From Pseudocoprococcus catus (lineage in GTDB: Bacteria > Bacillota > Clostridia > Lachnospirales > Lachnospiraceae), in NCBI RefSeq assembly GCF_019734885.1, contig NZ_JAAXCM010000020.1:148800-212799 (forward strand): a DNA stretch of 64,000 nt, in the 5' to 3' direction. Shown here one piece after another: positions 20,092-27,810 of this stretch. Position 1 is the first letter of the stretch. The number at the start of each line of letters is the position of its first letter. The notes under the pieces were generated by a model. The model searched no databases. It saw only the letters and a list, made by a program, of their open reading frames with translations, and was not told the origin of the DNA. The translations under genes and the position numbers were made by a program.

Positions 20092-20775
20092 ATGGAGACA
20101 AGTGAACGGGCATATGAGAAAATTATAAATTATGTTGAGCGGCAGATCATGCAGGGTTCTTATAAGAAGGGGGATAAGCTTCCGCCGGAACGTGAACTTG
20201 CGGCACTTCTCGGTGCCAGCAGGAATTCTGTAAGAGAAGGACTCGGCATCCTTGAACGTATGGGAGTTATCTCCAGCCAGCAGGGGGCCGGGAACTTTAT
20301 TTCAGATAATTTTGAGAAGACATTAATTGAAGTTATGACACTCATGTTTATCCTGGAAGAAGGAACTTTCAGAGAAATCAGTGAATTTCGATATGCACTG
20401 GAGACGCAGGCACTGTCATTGGCGATGAAGAATATCACAGAAGAACAGCAGACGGATATTGAGTATTATATGTCAATGCTGGAACAGACACCGGGTGAGG
20501 AACAGAAAGCTTATTATGATAAGAAGATTCATTACACCATCACAGCTGCATCCGGCAATCGGTTTATCATAGATAATCTTCAGGCACTGACGGAGGTGAT
20601 GGATGTCTTCATCAAAGATATGCGTGCGAAGATCCTGAGTGACGGGAGCAACAGTGAAGGACTTATGTCAGCCCACAGACAGATGGTTGAAGCACTTCGG
20701 GAGAAGGACGAAAGCAAGGGATTAAAGGCATTGAAGGTCCATTTTGAATACATATATGCCTACATTGACGGTTAA
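20092..20775 (+). CDS. GntR/FadR-family regulator (LldR-like)
   Basis: A 227-residue regulator with an N-terminal winged helix (about 5-70: GDKLPPERELAALLGASRNSVREGL) and a C-terminal FCD ligand domain, the arrangement of lactate (LldR), glycolate and fatty-acid responsive repressors. FCD metal-ligand-type residues (the EFRYALE region, His in HYTITAASGN, and a His in the last helices) are present. It lies just before the lctD-like gene, as the regulator does in the lactate operon of Acetobacterium woodii, so lactate is the likely effector. That ligand is inferred from context. Confidence 0.9.
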   Translation: METSERAYEKIINYVERQIMQGSYKKGDKLPPERELAALLGASRNSVREGLGILERMGVISSQQGAGNFISDNFEKTLIEVMTLMFILEEGTFREISEFRYALETQALSLAMKNITEEQQTDIEYYMSMLEQTPGEEQKAYYDKKIHYTITAASGNRFIIDNLQALTEVMDVFIKDMRAKILSDGSNSEGLMSAHRQMVEALREKDESKGLKALKVHFEYIYAYIDG

Positions 20776-20923
20776 CCGTTATTGTTAACCTTAGATGAAG
20801 AAAACCCTTTAAAAACATGACAAAACCGACATGTTTACGTAGATGTGAAAGTAAGAAATGTGTAAATTATATGGAATGGGAATATGAACTCTTAAAAAAG
20901 AAGACAAAATTAATAAAATTCAC

Positions 20924-20952
20924 TAGACAAATTGGAAATAATATTCTATAAT
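20924..20952 (+). promoter_or_regulatory. Promoter of the lactate dehydrogenase gene cluster
   Basis: TAGACA (20924-20929) and TATAAT (20947-20952) are 17 bases apart. In the following leader GGGC-CAA (20970-20976) can pair with TTG-T-GCCC (20990-20997), a small hairpin that could be an operator or RNA element for the adjacent GntR-type regulator. Confidence 0.75.
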
Positions 20953-21023
20953 AATAGACGTAAGTGGTAGGGCCAATGGTACAGAAACTTGTGCCCATTT
21001 TAAAAAAGTAGGAGGAAGTAAAA

Positions 21024-22469
21024 ATGAGTGAGTATAGCAAAGTGACTCCGGAAATCGTTGAACAGATTAAAGCTGTCGTTGCTCCTAACAGAGTTTATAC
21101 TGGCGCTGATATCAACGAAGACTTTTCTCACGACGAGATGTCAATTTATGGTAAGGCTATGCCTGAATTAGTAGTTGATGCTGTTTCTACAGAAGAGATT
21201 GCAGCAGCAATGAAGATTGCTTATGAAAACAACATTCCTGTAACAGCAAGAGGAGCAGGTACAGGCCTTGTAGGTGCTTGTGTTCCAATCGCTGGAGGTA
21301 TTGTTATCAATACAACTAAGATGAACAAGATCCTTGAATATGATCTTAACAACTTCGTAGTTAAAGTTCAGTGTGGTGTTCTTCTGAATGACCTGGCTGA
21401 AGACTGCGTAAGCAAAGGCCTTATGTACCCACCAGATCCAGGTGAAAAGTTCGCTACATTAGGCGGTAACGTTTCTACAAATGCCGGTGGTATGAGAGCA
21501 TGTAAATATGGTGCTACAAGAGATTATGTTCGTGCTATGGAAGTTGTTTTACCTACAGGTGAAGTTACACGTTTCGGCAGCACAGTATCCAAGACATCTT
21601 CAGGTTATTCTCTGTTAAATCTCATGATCGGCTCTGAAGGTACATTAGGTATCATCACAGAACTGACTCTGAAGATTATTCCTGCACCTAAGGAAGTTAT
21701 CAGTTTGGTTATTCCTTTTGAATCTCTGGAAGATTGTATCGGTACAGTTCCTCAGTTCAAGAAGAACGGACTTGATCCTCAGGCTCTCGAGTTCATGGAG
21801 AAAGCAATTGTTCAGGCGTCTGAAAGATATATCGGCAAGAGCGTATATCCTCAGAAGATCGATGGTGTAGAAGCTGGTGCATACCTGCTTGTTACATTTG
21901 ACGGCAAGACTAAAGATGAACTTGACAACATTATTGAAGAAGCTTCTGAAATCGCACTTGAAGCTGGTGCAATCGATGTTCTTGTAGCAGATACTCCTGC
22001 AAAGATCAAAGATGCATGGGCAGCAAGAAGCTCATTCCTGGAAGCTATCAAAGCTGAGACAAACTGGAAAGATGGTCTCGAAATGCTTGATGAATGTGAC
22101 GTTGTTGTTCCTCTGGACAAGATCGCTCCATATGTTGAGTATGTATACGGTGTAGGCGAGAAATTCGGTCTTAGAATTGAATCCTTCGGTCATGCCGGCG
22201 ATGGTAACCTTCATATTTACATCATTGGTGATGATAAGATCTCTGTTGCTGATTTCAAGGCTAAAGCAGATGAATTCTTCGATGATATCTATGCTGAAGC
22301 TACAAGAGTAGGCGGTCTGGTATCCGGCGAACATGCAATTGGTTCAGGTAAACTTGATTACCTTGCTAAATCTGTTGGACCAACTCAGATGAAACTGATG
22401 GAAGACATCAAGAGAGTATTTGATCCGAAGATGATCCTTAACCCTGGTAAAGTTTGCTACAAACTGTAA
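21024..22469 (+). CDS. FAD-binding D-lactate dehydrogenase (LctD/GlcD family)
   Basis: A 481-residue flavoprotein. Residues about 40-215 form the FAD-binding PCMH domain (TARGAGTGLVGACVPIAGG, TLGGNVSTNAGGMRACKYG, GSEGTLGIITE); the rest is the FAD-oxidase C-terminal domain with FGHAGDGNLHIYI and the terminal DPKMILNPGKV. Proteins of this type oxidise lactate or other 2-hydroxyacids; with Etf partners they perform flavin-based electron confurcation (LctBCD of A. woodii). Here an LldR-like regulator precedes it, and an acyl-CoA dehydrogenase and EtfBA follow. AGGAGG precedes the ATG. Codon use suggests high expression. Glycolate is an alternative substrate. Confidence 0.92.
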   Translation: MSEYSKVTPEIVEQIKAVVAPNRVYTGADINEDFSHDEMSIYGKAMPELVVDAVSTEEIAAAMKIAYENNIPVTARGAGTGLVGACVPIAGGIVINTTKMNKILEYDLNNFVVKVQCGVLLNDLAEDCVSKGLMYPPDPGEKFATLGGNVSTNAGGMRACKYGATRDYVRAMEVVLPTGEVTRFGSTVSKTSSGYSLLNLMIGSEGTLGIITELTLKIIPAPKEVISLVIPFESLEDCIGTVPQFKKNGLDPQALEFMEKAIVQASERYIGKSVYPQKIDGVEAGAYLLVTFDGKTKDELDNIIEEASEIALEAGAIDVLVADTPAKIKDAWAARSSFLEAIKAETNWKDGLEMLDECDVVVPLDKIAPYVEYVYGVGEKFGLRIESFGHAGDGNLHIYIIGDDKISVADFKAKADEFFDDIYAEATRVGGLVSGEHAIGSGKLDYLAKSVGPTQMKLMEDIKRVFDPKMILNPGKVCYKL

Positions 22470-22489
22470 TTTAAGTAATTATATATTGA

Positions 22490-22533
22490 GTGCAAAATCA
22501 TGTGAAAGTGTTAACGTTTTCACATGAATGCAC
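22490..22533. promoter_or_regulatory. Large inverted repeat between lctD-like and acyl-CoA dehydrogenase genes
   Basis: CATGTGAAA (22499-22507) and TTTCACATG (22518-22526) are perfect arms around ten bases; GTGCA (22490) and TGCAC (22529) extend the structure past a small internal loop. A short CCGTTTT follows, so partial termination is possible; alternatively it is an operator. The right half is copy 2 of the GTTTTCACATGAA motif. Confidence 0.6.
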
Positions 22534-22602
22534 CCGTTTTAAGACAGTTGAAGCAACCTACATACAAAATAAATTACTTTTAAATCATTAGGAGGGATAG
22601 TA

Positions 22603-23766
22603 ATGAATTTTCACTTTAATGAAGAAGAACAGGAAATTCTCAACATGTTACATGACTATGCAGTCAAGGAAGTAGCTCCTAGAGCTCACGAAATTGATGA
22701 GGAAGAAAAATTCCCTATGGAAGCTCGTAACGGTCTTGCTGAAATGGGTATGATGGGTATGTATTTCCCAGAAGAGTACGGCGGTGCTGGACTTAGCTAC
22801 CTTTCTTACATCGCAGTTTGCGAAGAACTGGCTGTTCATTGTGCTACAACATCTGTTGTATTATCCGCTCATGAATCTCTTTGCAGCTGGCCTATTTACA
22901 AATATGGTTCAGAAGATCAGAAGAAGAAATACCTTACAGCTCTTGCATCAGGCGAGAAGTTAGGTGCTTTCGGTTTAACAGAGCCAGGCGCTGGTACAGA
23001 TGCTGCTATGCAGAAGACAGTTGCTAAAGATGAAGGCGATCATTGGGTACTGAATGGTTCCAAAGTTTTCATCACAAACGCTCAGTATGCTGATATCTTC
23101 GTAGTATTCGCTATGGTTTACAGAGATGACTACAAAGAAAGACCATACACAAACAAAGATATCTCCGCTTTCATCATCGAAAAAGGTTTCGAAGGTTTCT
23201 CAGTTCAGGGTCATGAAATGAAGATGGGTATCCGTGGTTCATCAACATGCTCACTGTACTTCGATAACTGCATCGTTCCTAAGGAAAATCTTCTTGGCGA
23301 ACAGGGCAAAGGCTTCAAAGTTGCTATGACAACACTTGATGGTGGTCGTATCGGTATCGCAGCTCAGGCTATCGGTATCGCTCAGGCAGCTATCAACGAA
23401 ACAGTTGCTTATACAAAAGAACGTGTACAGTTTGGTAAACCAATCTGGAAATTCCAGAATACACAGTTCCAGTTAGCTGATATGCAGGCTAAAGTAGATG
23501 CAGCTCGTCTGCTTGTTTACCGTGCAGCTCAGGCTAAACAGGATGGCGAACCACACAGCCACTTAGCAGCTATGGCTAAGTTAGTTGCTTCTGAAACAGC
23601 TTCAGATGTATCTCGTCGTTGTGTACAGCTTGTTGGTGGTAATGGTTACTCTCGTGAATATCCATTCGAGCGTCATATGCGTGATGCTAAGATCACAGAA
23701 ATTTATGAAGGTACAAGCGAAGTTCAGCGTATGGTTATCGCTGGCTGGTTAGGTGCTACAAAATAA
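22603..23766 (+). CDS. Acyl-CoA dehydrogenase (butyryl-CoA or acryloyl-CoA reductase type)
   Basis: A 387-residue FAD enzyme, paralogue of the one at 3349. Signatures FGLTEPGAGTDA and LDGGRIGIAAQAIG are present, and the catalytic base is Glu369 in IYEGTSEVQR. It is encoded between a lactate dehydrogenase and EtfBA, so it probably forms a complex with that Etf and reduces a short enoyl-CoA. The lactate context makes acryloyl-CoA (acrylate pathway to propionate) as reasonable as crotonyl-CoA (butyrate); sequence alone does not decide. AGGAGG lies before the ATG. Strongly biased codons imply abundant protein. Confidence 0.94.
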   Translation: MNFHFNEEEQEILNMLHDYAVKEVAPRAHEIDEEEKFPMEARNGLAEMGMMGMYFPEEYGGAGLSYLSYIAVCEELAVHCATTSVVLSAHESLCSWPIYKYGSEDQKKKYLTALASGEKLGAFGLTEPGAGTDAAMQKTVAKDEGDHWVLNGSKVFITNAQYADIFVVFAMVYRDDYKERPYTNKDISAFIIEKGFEGFSVQGHEMKMGIRGSSTCSLYFDNCIVPKENLLGEQGKGFKVAMTTLDGGRIGIAAQAIGIAQAAINETVAYTKERVQFGKPIWKFQNTQFQLADMQAKVDAARLLVYRAAQAKQDGEPHSHLAAMAKLVASETASDVSRRCVQLVGGNGYSREYPFERHMRDAKITEIYEGTSEVQRMVIAGWLGATK

Positions 23767-23851
23767 TTTTCAGGCTTGATACCTGTCAATTAATAAAAGA
23801 TAAATTCTGAGGTTTCCTGTGATTAAAATTCATTTAGGAAAAAATTAAAGA

Positions 23852-23894
23852 GTTTTCACATGACTGGTGTGCAGGATACTTACTACACACCAGT
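23852..23894. promoter_or_regulatory. Motif copy 3 and hairpin before etfB
   Basis: GTTTTCACATGA (23852-23863) repeats the motif at 22516. It is followed at once by ACTGGTGTG (23863-23871) and CACACCAGT (23886-23894), a perfect 9 bp stem with a 14-base loop and no T tract. It lies in the gap between the acyl-CoA dehydrogenase and etfB genes; function is unknown. Confidence 0.5.
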
Positions 23895-23927
23895 TGTGCT
23901 ATAAAGAATGAGGAGTAGATAACAATT

Positions 23928-24731
23928 ATGGAAATATTAGTTTTGATCAAACAGGTTCCAGATGATTCCGTTGAAGTTAAGCTTGATCCTGCAACAGGTG
24001 CACCAAATCTGAATGGTGTAGAGGCTGTTGTAAATGCATTTGATACATATGCACTGGAAATGGCTAAAAGATATATTGAAGATAATGGCGGTAATGTTAC
24101 AGTCGCTACAATCGGTGACGACGATGCAACAGCTGCTTTAAGAACATGTCTGGCTGTAGGTGCCGGCAAAGCTTTCCTGATTAAGGATGCTTCATTTGCA
24201 GGTTCCGATACAACAGCTAAGGCTTATATCCTTTCTAAAGCCGTTGCTAAGATTGAAGAAATCAACGGCGCTAAATTTGACATTATATTCTGTGGTAAAG
24301 AAGCTACAGATTTCTCTAAAGGTATGGTTGGTGTACAGCTTGCTTCTGAACTCGGCGTTGGCGTTGCAACAGATGTTATCGCTGTTAATCCTGCAGAAGG
24401 CGGTGTAACTGTTAAACAGGAAACAGAGACAGGCTACAATGTAATTGATCTGGCTACTCCTTGTGTTGTAACAATTCAGAAGCCTGATTATGATCCAAGA
24501 TACCCAACTATCAAGACAAAGATGGCTGCAAGAAAAGCTACAATCAACGAGATTACTGCTGCAGATCTTGCAGTGGATGCAGCTAAAGTTGGTGAAGCAG
24601 GTTCTCTGACAAAAGTCCTTAAATTATATGAGCCACCTAAGAAACAGGCTGGTGTTAAGATTCAGGAAGAAACTGTTGCTGATTCTACAATGCGTGCGCT
24701 TGCTATGATTGCAGAAGCAAAAGTACTTTAA
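23928..24731 (+). CDS. etfB: Electron transfer flavoprotein, beta subunit
   Basis: A 267-residue subunit of the heterodimeric Etf. The N-terminal LVLIKQVPDDS and the central DIIFCGKEATDF are family hallmarks, and the late segment ATPCVVTIQKPDYDPRYPT is the EtfB recognition-loop region. In anaerobes this partner allows bifurcation between NADH, ferredoxin and an acyl-CoA dehydrogenase or lactate dehydrogenase; that activity is inferred from the neighbourhood. GAGGAG lies upstream of the ATG, and etfA follows after 17 bases. Confidence 0.96.
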   Translation: MEILVLIKQVPDDSVEVKLDPATGAPNLNGVEAVVNAFDTYALEMAKRYIEDNGGNVTVATIGDDDATAALRTCLAVGAGKAFLIKDASFAGSDTTAKAYILSKAVAKIEEINGAKFDIIFCGKEATDFSKGMVGVQLASELGVGVATDVIAVNPAEGGVTVKQETETGYNVIDLATPCVVTIQKPDYDPRYPTIKTKMAARKATINEITAADLAVDAAKVGEAGSLTKVLKLYEPPKKQAGVKIQEETVADSTMRALAMIAEAKVL

Positions 24732-24748
24732 TTTAAGGAGGAATTACA

Positions 24749-25732
24749 ATGGATTTCGCAGAATATAAAGACGTTCTTGTTGTTTTAGAGCTTGATGAAG
24801 GCAAGCCGGTTAATGTCAGCCTTGAAAATATCGCTGCTGCTAAATCAGTAGCTAATGGCGGCAAGGTTATTGCTGTTACAGTTTGTGAAAATGCTGCAAA
24901 GGCAGCAATCGAATATGGTGCAGACAGCGCAATCGTAATTGAAGGCGCTCAGTTTGAAGCTTACAATGCAGATGCAGTAGCAGATGCAGTAGCTCAGATT
25001 GCTGCAGAAGTTAAACCAGCTGCAATCTTTACAGGTGCAACTGGCAAAGGCAAAGATTTAGTACCTAGAATCGCTGCTAAACTGGCTACAGGTTCAGTTT
25101 GTGATGCAACAGGTGTTAAATTAGATGAAGCTGGCAATATCGTATTTACAGTTCCTGCATATGGCGGCACTATCCTGACAGACGTTGTTATCGACAGCGT
25201 AAGACCTCAGGTAGCATCTATCCGTGGCGGTTCTGTTCAGAAACTTGAGCCAGAAGCTGGTAAAGCTGGTGATATCGCTAAGAAAGCTATCACAGTTGCT
25301 GATGATCAAATCAAACTTCAGATCAAAGAAGCTGTAAAAGAAATCGCTGAATCCGTTAATCTGGAAGAAGCAGAAGTTATCGTTGCCGGCGGTCGTGGTA
25401 TGGGCAGCAAGGAAAACTTCGATAAATTACAGGAACTGGCAGACATCCTTGGCGGTGTTGTTGGTTGTACAAGACCTGCAATGGAATCTGGCTGGATCAG
25501 CCGTGCACATCAGGTAGGCCAGTCCGGTAAGATCGTAGCTCCAAAGGTATACTTTGCATTCGGTATTTCAGGTGCTACACAGCATGTATCCGGTATGATC
25601 GGTTCCGGTTATATCATCGCTGTTAACAAAGATGAAGATGCACCTATCTTTGATGTTGCAGATGTAGGTATCGTTGGCGGTGCTACAGAAGTTCTTGATA
25701 TCATGATCGAAGAATTCAAGAAGAACAAATAA
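24749..25732 (+). CDS. etfA: Electron transfer flavoprotein, alpha subunit
   Basis: A 327-residue Etf subunit. The N-terminal nucleotide-like domain (about 1-190) is followed by the C-terminal FAD domain with VIVAGGRGMGSKENF, GCTRPAMESGWISRAHQVGQ, FGISGATQHVSGM and the terminal AVNKDEDAPIFDVADVGIVG. It pairs with EtfB to carry electrons for LctD and/or the adjacent acyl-CoA dehydrogenase. AAGGAGG precedes the ATG. Last gene of the cluster; a strong terminator follows. Confidence 0.97.
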   Translation: MDFAEYKDVLVVLELDEGKPVNVSLENIAAAKSVANGGKVIAVTVCENAAKAAIEYGADSAIVIEGAQFEAYNADAVADAVAQIAAEVKPAAIFTGATGKGKDLVPRIAAKLATGSVCDATGVKLDEAGNIVFTVPAYGGTILTDVVIDSVRPQVASIRGGSVQKLEPEAGKAGDIAKKAITVADDQIKLQIKEAVKEIAESVNLEEAEVIVAGGRGMGSKENFDKLQELADILGGVVGCTRPAMESGWISRAHQVGQSGKIVAPKVYFAFGISGATQHVSGMIGSGYIIAVNKDEDAPIFDVADVGIVGGATEVLDIMIEEFKKNK

Positions 25733-25753
25733 TAGAATTTTATGTGACAGGAG

Positions 25754-25781
25754 AGGCTGATACTTCGGTATCAGCCTTTTT
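25754..25781 (+). terminator. Intrinsic terminator after etfA
   Basis: AGGCTGATAC and GTATCAGCCT form a perfect 10 bp stem with a TTCG tetraloop, followed by T5. Confidence 0.96.
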
Positions 25782-25819
25782 GTTTCTTAATTGTTTATAA
25801 TTATTATATACTTCCTTCA

Positions 25820-25848
25820 TTGACCGGAGAGGATTTTTGTTGTACTAT
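25820..25848 (+). promoter_or_regulatory. Promoter of the zinc-ribbon membrane protein gene
   Basis: TTGACC (25820-25825) and TACTAT (25843-25848), 17 bases apart. Confidence 0.6.
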
Positions 25849-25888
25849 TATCCTTAGAATATAGAAGTTAAACGAAAGAAGGTATTTC

Positions 25889-26284
25889 ATGAAAGAGCGG
25901 TTACAACGGTTCATGATTGGGCGTTACGGCAACGATCAGCTGAATCAGTTTATTTTCATATTGGCCATTATCAGTATGGTACTTGAGATTTTTACGAGAC
26001 AGTCTCTGTTTTATACATTGACATTGATTTTATTGATTATCGGATACGCGAGAACATTGTCCCGGAATATCAATAAACGTTATGAGGAGAATATGAGGTT
26101 CCTTGAGAAGAAAGATGCGATATTGAATAAGTTCCGCAAGCAGAAATATTATGCGGCGCAGCGCAAGGATTTTCATATTTATACATGTCCGACCTGCAAA
26201 CAGAAAATTCGTATTCCGAAGGGAAAGGGTAAGATCAGTATTACCTGCCCGAAATGCAAGGCATCTTTCATAAAAAAGAGTTGA
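25889..26284 (+). CDS. Small membrane protein with C-terminal zinc ribbon
   Basis: A 131-residue protein with two adjacent membrane helices (about residues 20-36 and 40-56), a basic amphipathic stretch, and a C-terminal zinc ribbon formed by CPTC (about 103-106) and CPKC (about 121-124). No enzymatic motif. GAAAGAAGG precedes the ATG. Proteins of this layout are common and uncharacterised in Lachnospiraceae; the ribbon may bind nucleic acid or another protein at the membrane. Function unknown. Probably transcribed alone. Confidence 0.82.
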   Translation: MKERLQRFMIGRYGNDQLNQFIFILAIISMVLEIFTRQSLFYTLTLILLIIGYARTLSRNINKRYEENMRFLEKKDAILNKFRKQKYYAAQRKDFHIYTCPTCKQKIRIPKGKGKISITCPKCKASFIKKS

Positions 26285-26394
26285 TAATATCCAATTATTT
26301 TGTAATTTTTTTGAAAAATAAGATGTTTTTACCTGAAAAAGATGGTATAATAAATCTGTTGTATAATTTTTATGTACAGCAGGTTTTTATTTTA

Positions 26395-26510
26395 CGCGAG
26401 CAACGAGCCAAAGTCCGTGCTTGCACGAGACCTTGGCGACTGCCGCGATAACTTGAGAAACTCGCGGAGCGTGTTTCTCATAGTTTTGATAGGTGTGAAG
26501 ATTGGCTATC
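26395..26510 (+). promoter_or_regulatory. Structured leader before the HPr gene
   Basis: A long hairpin spans 26395-26447: CGCGaGCA pairs with TGCCGCG, GCCAAAGTC with GACCTTGGC (one mismatch), and CGTGC with GCACG around a TT loop. A second hairpin pairs TGAGAAAC (26454-26461) with GTTTCTCA (26473-26480). An alternative pairing, CCGCGA (26443-26448) with TCGCGG (26462-26467), would exclude both. A third short stem pairs GATAG (26488) with CTATC (26506). Two TATAAT boxes (26346, 26362) precede it. It looks like a cis-regulatory RNA, or a dispersed repeat with RNA-like fold. No known riboswitch class is recognised. Confidence 0.5.
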
Positions 26511-26536
26511 CTATTTGTACGGAGGGATGATTGAAT

Positions 26537-26803
26537 ATGGTTGAAAGGAAGGTTAAGGTTGCAATTCCATGCGGTATGCATATCAGGCCGGCTGGGATTG
26601 TATCACATACGGCAACAGGGTTTGAATCTGAATCAAAAATTATCTTCGGATATCATGTGATCAATACTGCCAGTATACTCAATCTTGTTGCCAGCGGTAT
26701 TCAATGCGGGGATGTTGTAAGTGTTGAATGTGACGGTCCGGATGAGCAGGCTGCATTGGATGGTATAACGGCCGTATTGCAGGATTCAACGATCAAACAA
26801 TAA
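26537..26803 (+). CDS. HPr-family phosphocarrier protein
   Basis: An 88-residue HPr. Counting from the ATG at 26537, the phosphorylated residue falls exactly at His15 (GMHIRPAG, with Arg17 and Pro18) and the regulatory serine at Ser46 (NTASILNL), both canonical HPr positions, which supports this start over a TTG six bases upstream. It could transfer phosphate in the PTS and act in carbon catabolite control. It is divergent outside these motifs and has no ptsI next to it; it precedes the acyl carrier gene by 26 bases. A Crh-like regulatory role is possible, although Crh lacks His15. Confidence 0.88.
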   Translation: MVERKVKVAIPCGMHIRPAGIVSHTATGFESESKIIFGYHVINTASILNLVASGIQCGDVVSVECDGPDEQAALDGITAVLQDSTIKQ

Positions 26804-26829
26804 AATATCATTGATAAAGGAGTATGAAG

Positions 26830-27063
26830 ATGTTAGAGAAGATTAAGGCGCTTTTAGCAGAAGAACTTGGTGTGAATGAGGATGAGATCACAGAGGCAAC
26901 TTCTTTCAAAGAAGATCTCGGTGCGGATTCTCTGGATTTATTTGAACTGGTAACAAATCTTGAAGAAGAATACAATATTGAAATTCCTGCGGAAGAGTTG
27001 GAGAAACTGACAACAGTTGGGAAGGTTATTGATTATCTGAAGAGTGTGAATATCGAAGCTTAG
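26830..27063 (+). CDS. acpP: Acyl carrier protein
   Basis: A 77-residue carrier that holds acyl chains on a phosphopantetheine arm attached to Ser34 in the GADSLDLFEL motif. The rest is the usual acidic four-helix domain. The ATG at 26830 lies 7 bases after AAAGGAG; an ATG at 26824 is only one base from that site. It forms a unit with the HPr gene and a small membrane protein, not with fab genes, so it may serve a special acyl-transfer route or be a second copy. Confidence 0.94.
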   Translation: MLEKIKALLAEELGVNEDEITEATSFKEDLGADSLDLFELVTNLEEEYNIEIPAEELEKLTTVGKVIDYLKSVNIEA

Positions 27064-27111
27064 TTTTTGTGCTGCAGCAGAGAATCAAGGACTGATAGGA
27101 GAAAAAGTAGA

Positions 27112-27534
27112 ATGAGTAAGAACAGCACCAAGAGTGCAAAAAAGGGCACAAAGAATGAGAAGAAAAAAGGTGTTAATTTTTTCTTTGTACTGGTTGAATT
27201 TGTACTGTGCAGTTTCCTTATAGCCAGTATTTCCATGAAGATGATTCTTCCGGGAATCCTCAGTGCGTTTCTGGCGGTCTTTATCACATCATTTCCGGAT
27301 ACAGTATTAGAGAAGCTTGGGAAAGAACCAATGAACAGGAATATCCGCTTCGCCGTCGGTGCGATTGGATTTGTTCTTTTGTGCTATATCGTTCCTGACG
27401 GTAAGATTGCTGAAGTGCGTCAGCGTCAGGTGGATGCGGCAGTAGCCAAGCAGAAGGCTGCGATGCAGTCGACAGAGTCGGAGAGCAGTATGGAGACAGA
27501 AATCGAATCAGTTTATGAATCTGCATCTGAGTAA
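27112..27534 (+). CDS. Hypothetical membrane protein
   Basis: A 140-residue protein of unknown function. A lysine-rich N-terminus (about 1-22) precedes two or three membrane helices (about 23-40, 44-63 and 83-98), and the acidic, serine- and glutamate-rich tail (from about 112) looks disordered. The ATG at 27112 follows TAGGAG by 10 bases. It is the last gene of the HPr-acpP unit and is followed by a terminator. No recognised domain. Confidence 0.75.
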   Translation: MSKNSTKSAKKGTKNEKKKGVNFFFVLVEFVLCSFLIASISMKMILPGILSAFLAVFITSFPDTVLEKLGKEPMNRNIRFAVGAIGFVLLCYIVPDGKIAEVRQRQVDAAVAKQKAAMQSTESESSMETEIESVYESASE

Positions 27535-27576
27535 GAATGGCCGAAATAGTTAGAGGACAAGTAAAACAGAGAGAAT

Positions 27577-27602
27577 GGCAAAGCTTTCGGGCTTTGCTTT
27601 TC
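27577..27602 (+). terminator. Intrinsic terminator after the HPr-acpP unit
   Basis: GCAAAGC and GCTTTGC pair around TTTCGG, followed by TTTTC. Confidence 0.85.
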
Positions 27603-27651
27603 TAAAATTCGAATTATGAAAAAAATTCATAGCTTAAATGGACATAAAAGC

Positions 27652-27680
27652 TTCATGGTGTTATTCGGAAATGGTATAAT
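27652..27680 (+). promoter_or_regulatory. Probable promoter of the LysR-family regulator gene
   Basis: TATAAT at 27675-27680 with a poor -35 (TTCATG at 27652) 17 bases upstream. A second possible -10, TATACT, lies near 27708. Confidence 0.45.
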
Positions 27681-27810
27681 CAATTTATGGAATGTAAATA
27701 ATTGGATTATACTTTTTATGTAAATTTTATGTTTAGCGAATGGCATCATGATGGACGGTGTTATTTTTTTGTATTTCTCACTAAAGAGAAAGAGAGGAAC
27801 AGGATGTATT

